In this document: positions 38,951 through 39,971 of the stretch, piece after piece | Layout of the letters: every line of letters starts with the position of its first letter | How positions within the stretch are numbered: position 1 is the first letter of the stretch | Origin: Acidobacteriota bacterium | GTDB taxonomy: Bacteria > Acidobacteriota > Blastocatellia > Pyrinomonadales > Pyrinomonadaceae | Direction of reading: 5' to 3' | Assembly: GCA_019247455.1 (NCBI GenBank) | Contig: JAFAOW010000196.1 | Coordinates: forward strand, 1-39,971 | Length of the DNA stretch: 39,971 bases | The notes under the pieces: generated by a model | The model's input: the letters and a program-made list of their open reading frames with translations, nothing else | What the model was told of the DNA's origin: nothing | Database searches by the model: none | Program-made: the position numbers and the translations under genes

Positions 38951-39971
38951 ATGGCTGAGCAAAATGTAGATCGACAACACCTCGTCAGGGGGCTCGGACT
39001 CGTAGCAGCGGTCTCCGTGATCATCGGAAATGTGATCGGGACCGGTGTTTTCCTAAAGGCGCGTGTAATGACCTGTAACGTCGGATCACCCGGCTGGGTG
39101 ATCGCCGCGTGGGTTGCGGCCGGATTGCTCTCGCTCGCCGGCGCATTGACCTACGCCGAGCTCACGGCTATGAAGCCCGAGGCCGGCGGCGAATACGTCT
39201 TCTTACGCGATACATATGGCAAGCTGTCGAGTTTCCTTTACGGGTGGATGCAGATCTTCATCGCCCGACCGGGCTCACAGGCGGCCGCGAGCATGGCGTT
39301 CGCGATCGGCCTGAACGATTTCCTGGATGGGAAGCTGGCGCAAAAGCTGACTTCATTCCAGATCCTGGGGATACCCTTCGAGATCACGACGCTAACCCTC
39401 GTGGCGATCATGATCATCGTCATATTCACGACGCTCAATTGTGCCTCGATAGCTCTCGTCGGGCGTATTGCATCGGTGCTCACGGGCGTAAAGGTGGCCC
39501 TGATCCTCTTCGTAACCATCGGGGCGTTCGTCCTGGTCAGCGGCAACTTCGTCCATTTCTCGATGATAAATTCCGGCGGCACTTGTGAAGGCGTTGCCGA
39601 CGCGGTGAAATTCGGCTCGCCAAGTTACACGTTCCTCGGCGGATTTGCCGCCGCGATGCTCGGTGCTCTTTGGGGTTACGACGGATGGAACAACCTTACC
39701 TTCGTCGCGGGCGAGGTCAAGGACCCGAACCGCAACATTCCGCTAGCGATCATCGGCAGCACTGTCCTGGTTATCGTCTTGTATGTGCTCGCCCATATCG
39801 GGTATTTTTACGTGCTCGATCCGACAGCGATCGCTTCTGTGGCAAAGACCTCATCCGTTGCCAAGGTGGTCGTCAGTATGTTCTTTGGCGGTGATGTCGC
39901 GTCGATGGCGACTGGCGCCGCGATCGCGTTTTTTACGGTCGGGTTGATGCTTTCCTCGCTCGGAACGCTGC
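38951..39971 (+). CDS. APC family amino-acid permease (LAT-like), C-terminus cut by window edge
   Basis: 340 residues are visible and the frame is open at the edge; such proteins are about 450-500 aa. The first helix LVAAVSVIIGNVIGTGVFLK carries the GxGxF-type substrate loop of APC transporters; EAGGEYVFLRDTYGKLSSFL and LGALWGYDGWNNLTFVAGEV with KDPNRNIPLAI are hallmarks of the L-type / SteT-like group, usually amino-acid exchangers. ATG 38951 fits the promoter at 38900; ATG 38927 overlaps the -10 box and is less likely. Confidence 0.92.
   Translation, partial: MAEQNVDRQHLVRGLGLVAAVSVIIGNVIGTGVFLKARVMTCNVGSPGWVIAAWVAAGLLSLAGALTYAELTAMKPEAGGEYVFLRDTYGKLSSFLYGWMQIFIARPGSQAAASMAFAIGLNDFLDGKLAQKLTSFQILGIPFEITTLTLVAIMIIVIFTTLNCASIALVGRIASVLTGVKVALILFVTIGAFVLVSGNFVHFSMINSGGTCEGVADAVKFGSPSYTFLGGFAAAMLGALWGYDGWNNLTFVAGEVKDPNRNIPLAIIGSTVLVIVLYVLAHIGYFYVLDPTAIASVAKTSSVAKVVVSMFFGGDVASMATGAAIAFFTVGLMLSSLGTL

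Overview
The window looks like a piece of chromosome from a Gram-negative, heterotrophic bacterium with moderately high GC. Outer-membrane biology is indicated by an ExbD/TolR protein, lipoproteins and an SLBB polysaccharide-export-type protein. The style (many secreted metalloproteases, Asn/Ala/Thr-rich lipoprotein, Thr-Pro linkers, REP-like repeats with a RAYT transposase) fits Acidobacteriota, perhaps class Blastocatellia. That placement is inference from gene style, not a phylogenetic result.

Layout. 1-6.6 kb: a truncated M13 peptidase (-), glutamine synthetase glnA with its own promoter and terminator, a GNAT acetyltransferase, then a small CxxC protein, pyrF and a secreted tandem DUF3108 protein that read as one unit. 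6.57-9.92 kb: a ferrous-iron operon (feoA, feoB, FeoB-associated Cys-rich membrane protein, then an EamA transporter) behind a consensus-like promoter covered by a Fur-box-like palindrome. 9.95-10.52 kb: a RAYT-type HUH transposase framed by perfect 30-bp inverted repeats, the right one containing the annotated start codon of the following mogA/moaB gene. 11.0-17.9 kb (- strand): a small secreted protein, an S10 serine carboxypeptidase, a DUF3761 lipoprotein, an O-methyltransferase, a DUF1570-like gluzincin with TPRs and a membrane protein. 18.0-20.3 kb: a small basic protein, an SDR and an MBL-fold hydrolase, and two coupled small ORFs on the other strand. 20.5-24.1 kb: a five-gene + strand run (membrane helical protein, zinc ribbon, SLBB protein, two-TM protein, matrixin-like protease) that I cannot assign to a known system. 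24.17-26.47 kb: an APC permease behind a long structured leader with several terminator-like hairpins. 26.5-28.3 kb: a zinc-ribbon protein divergent from purD. 28.3-35.5 kb (- strand): a compact run queT-type transporter, recG, rsmD, EamA, VOC, aroC, archaemetzincin. 35.5-38.9 kb: rpsT with promoter and terminator, a membrane J-domain protein, an orphan ExbD and pabB. The window ends in an APC amino-acid permease that runs off the edge.

Functional themes. Nitrogen and chorismate metabolism (glnA, aroC, pabB), nucleotide synthesis (pyrF, purD), ferrous iron uptake and molybdenum cofactor synthesis are housekeeping. Five different exported peptidase families in 40 kb (M13, S10, DUF1570-like, matrixin-like, archaemetzincin) plus two amino-acid-type permeases suggest a protein- or peptide-degrading lifestyle.

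The points most worth follow-up are the structured leader at 24.17-24.45 kb, the RAYT element fused to the mogA start, the Fur-type feo promoter, the altered G4 motif of FeoB and the unassigned 20.5-24.1 kb cluster. I did not find a CRISPR array, rRNA, tRNA, prophage or recognisable defence system.
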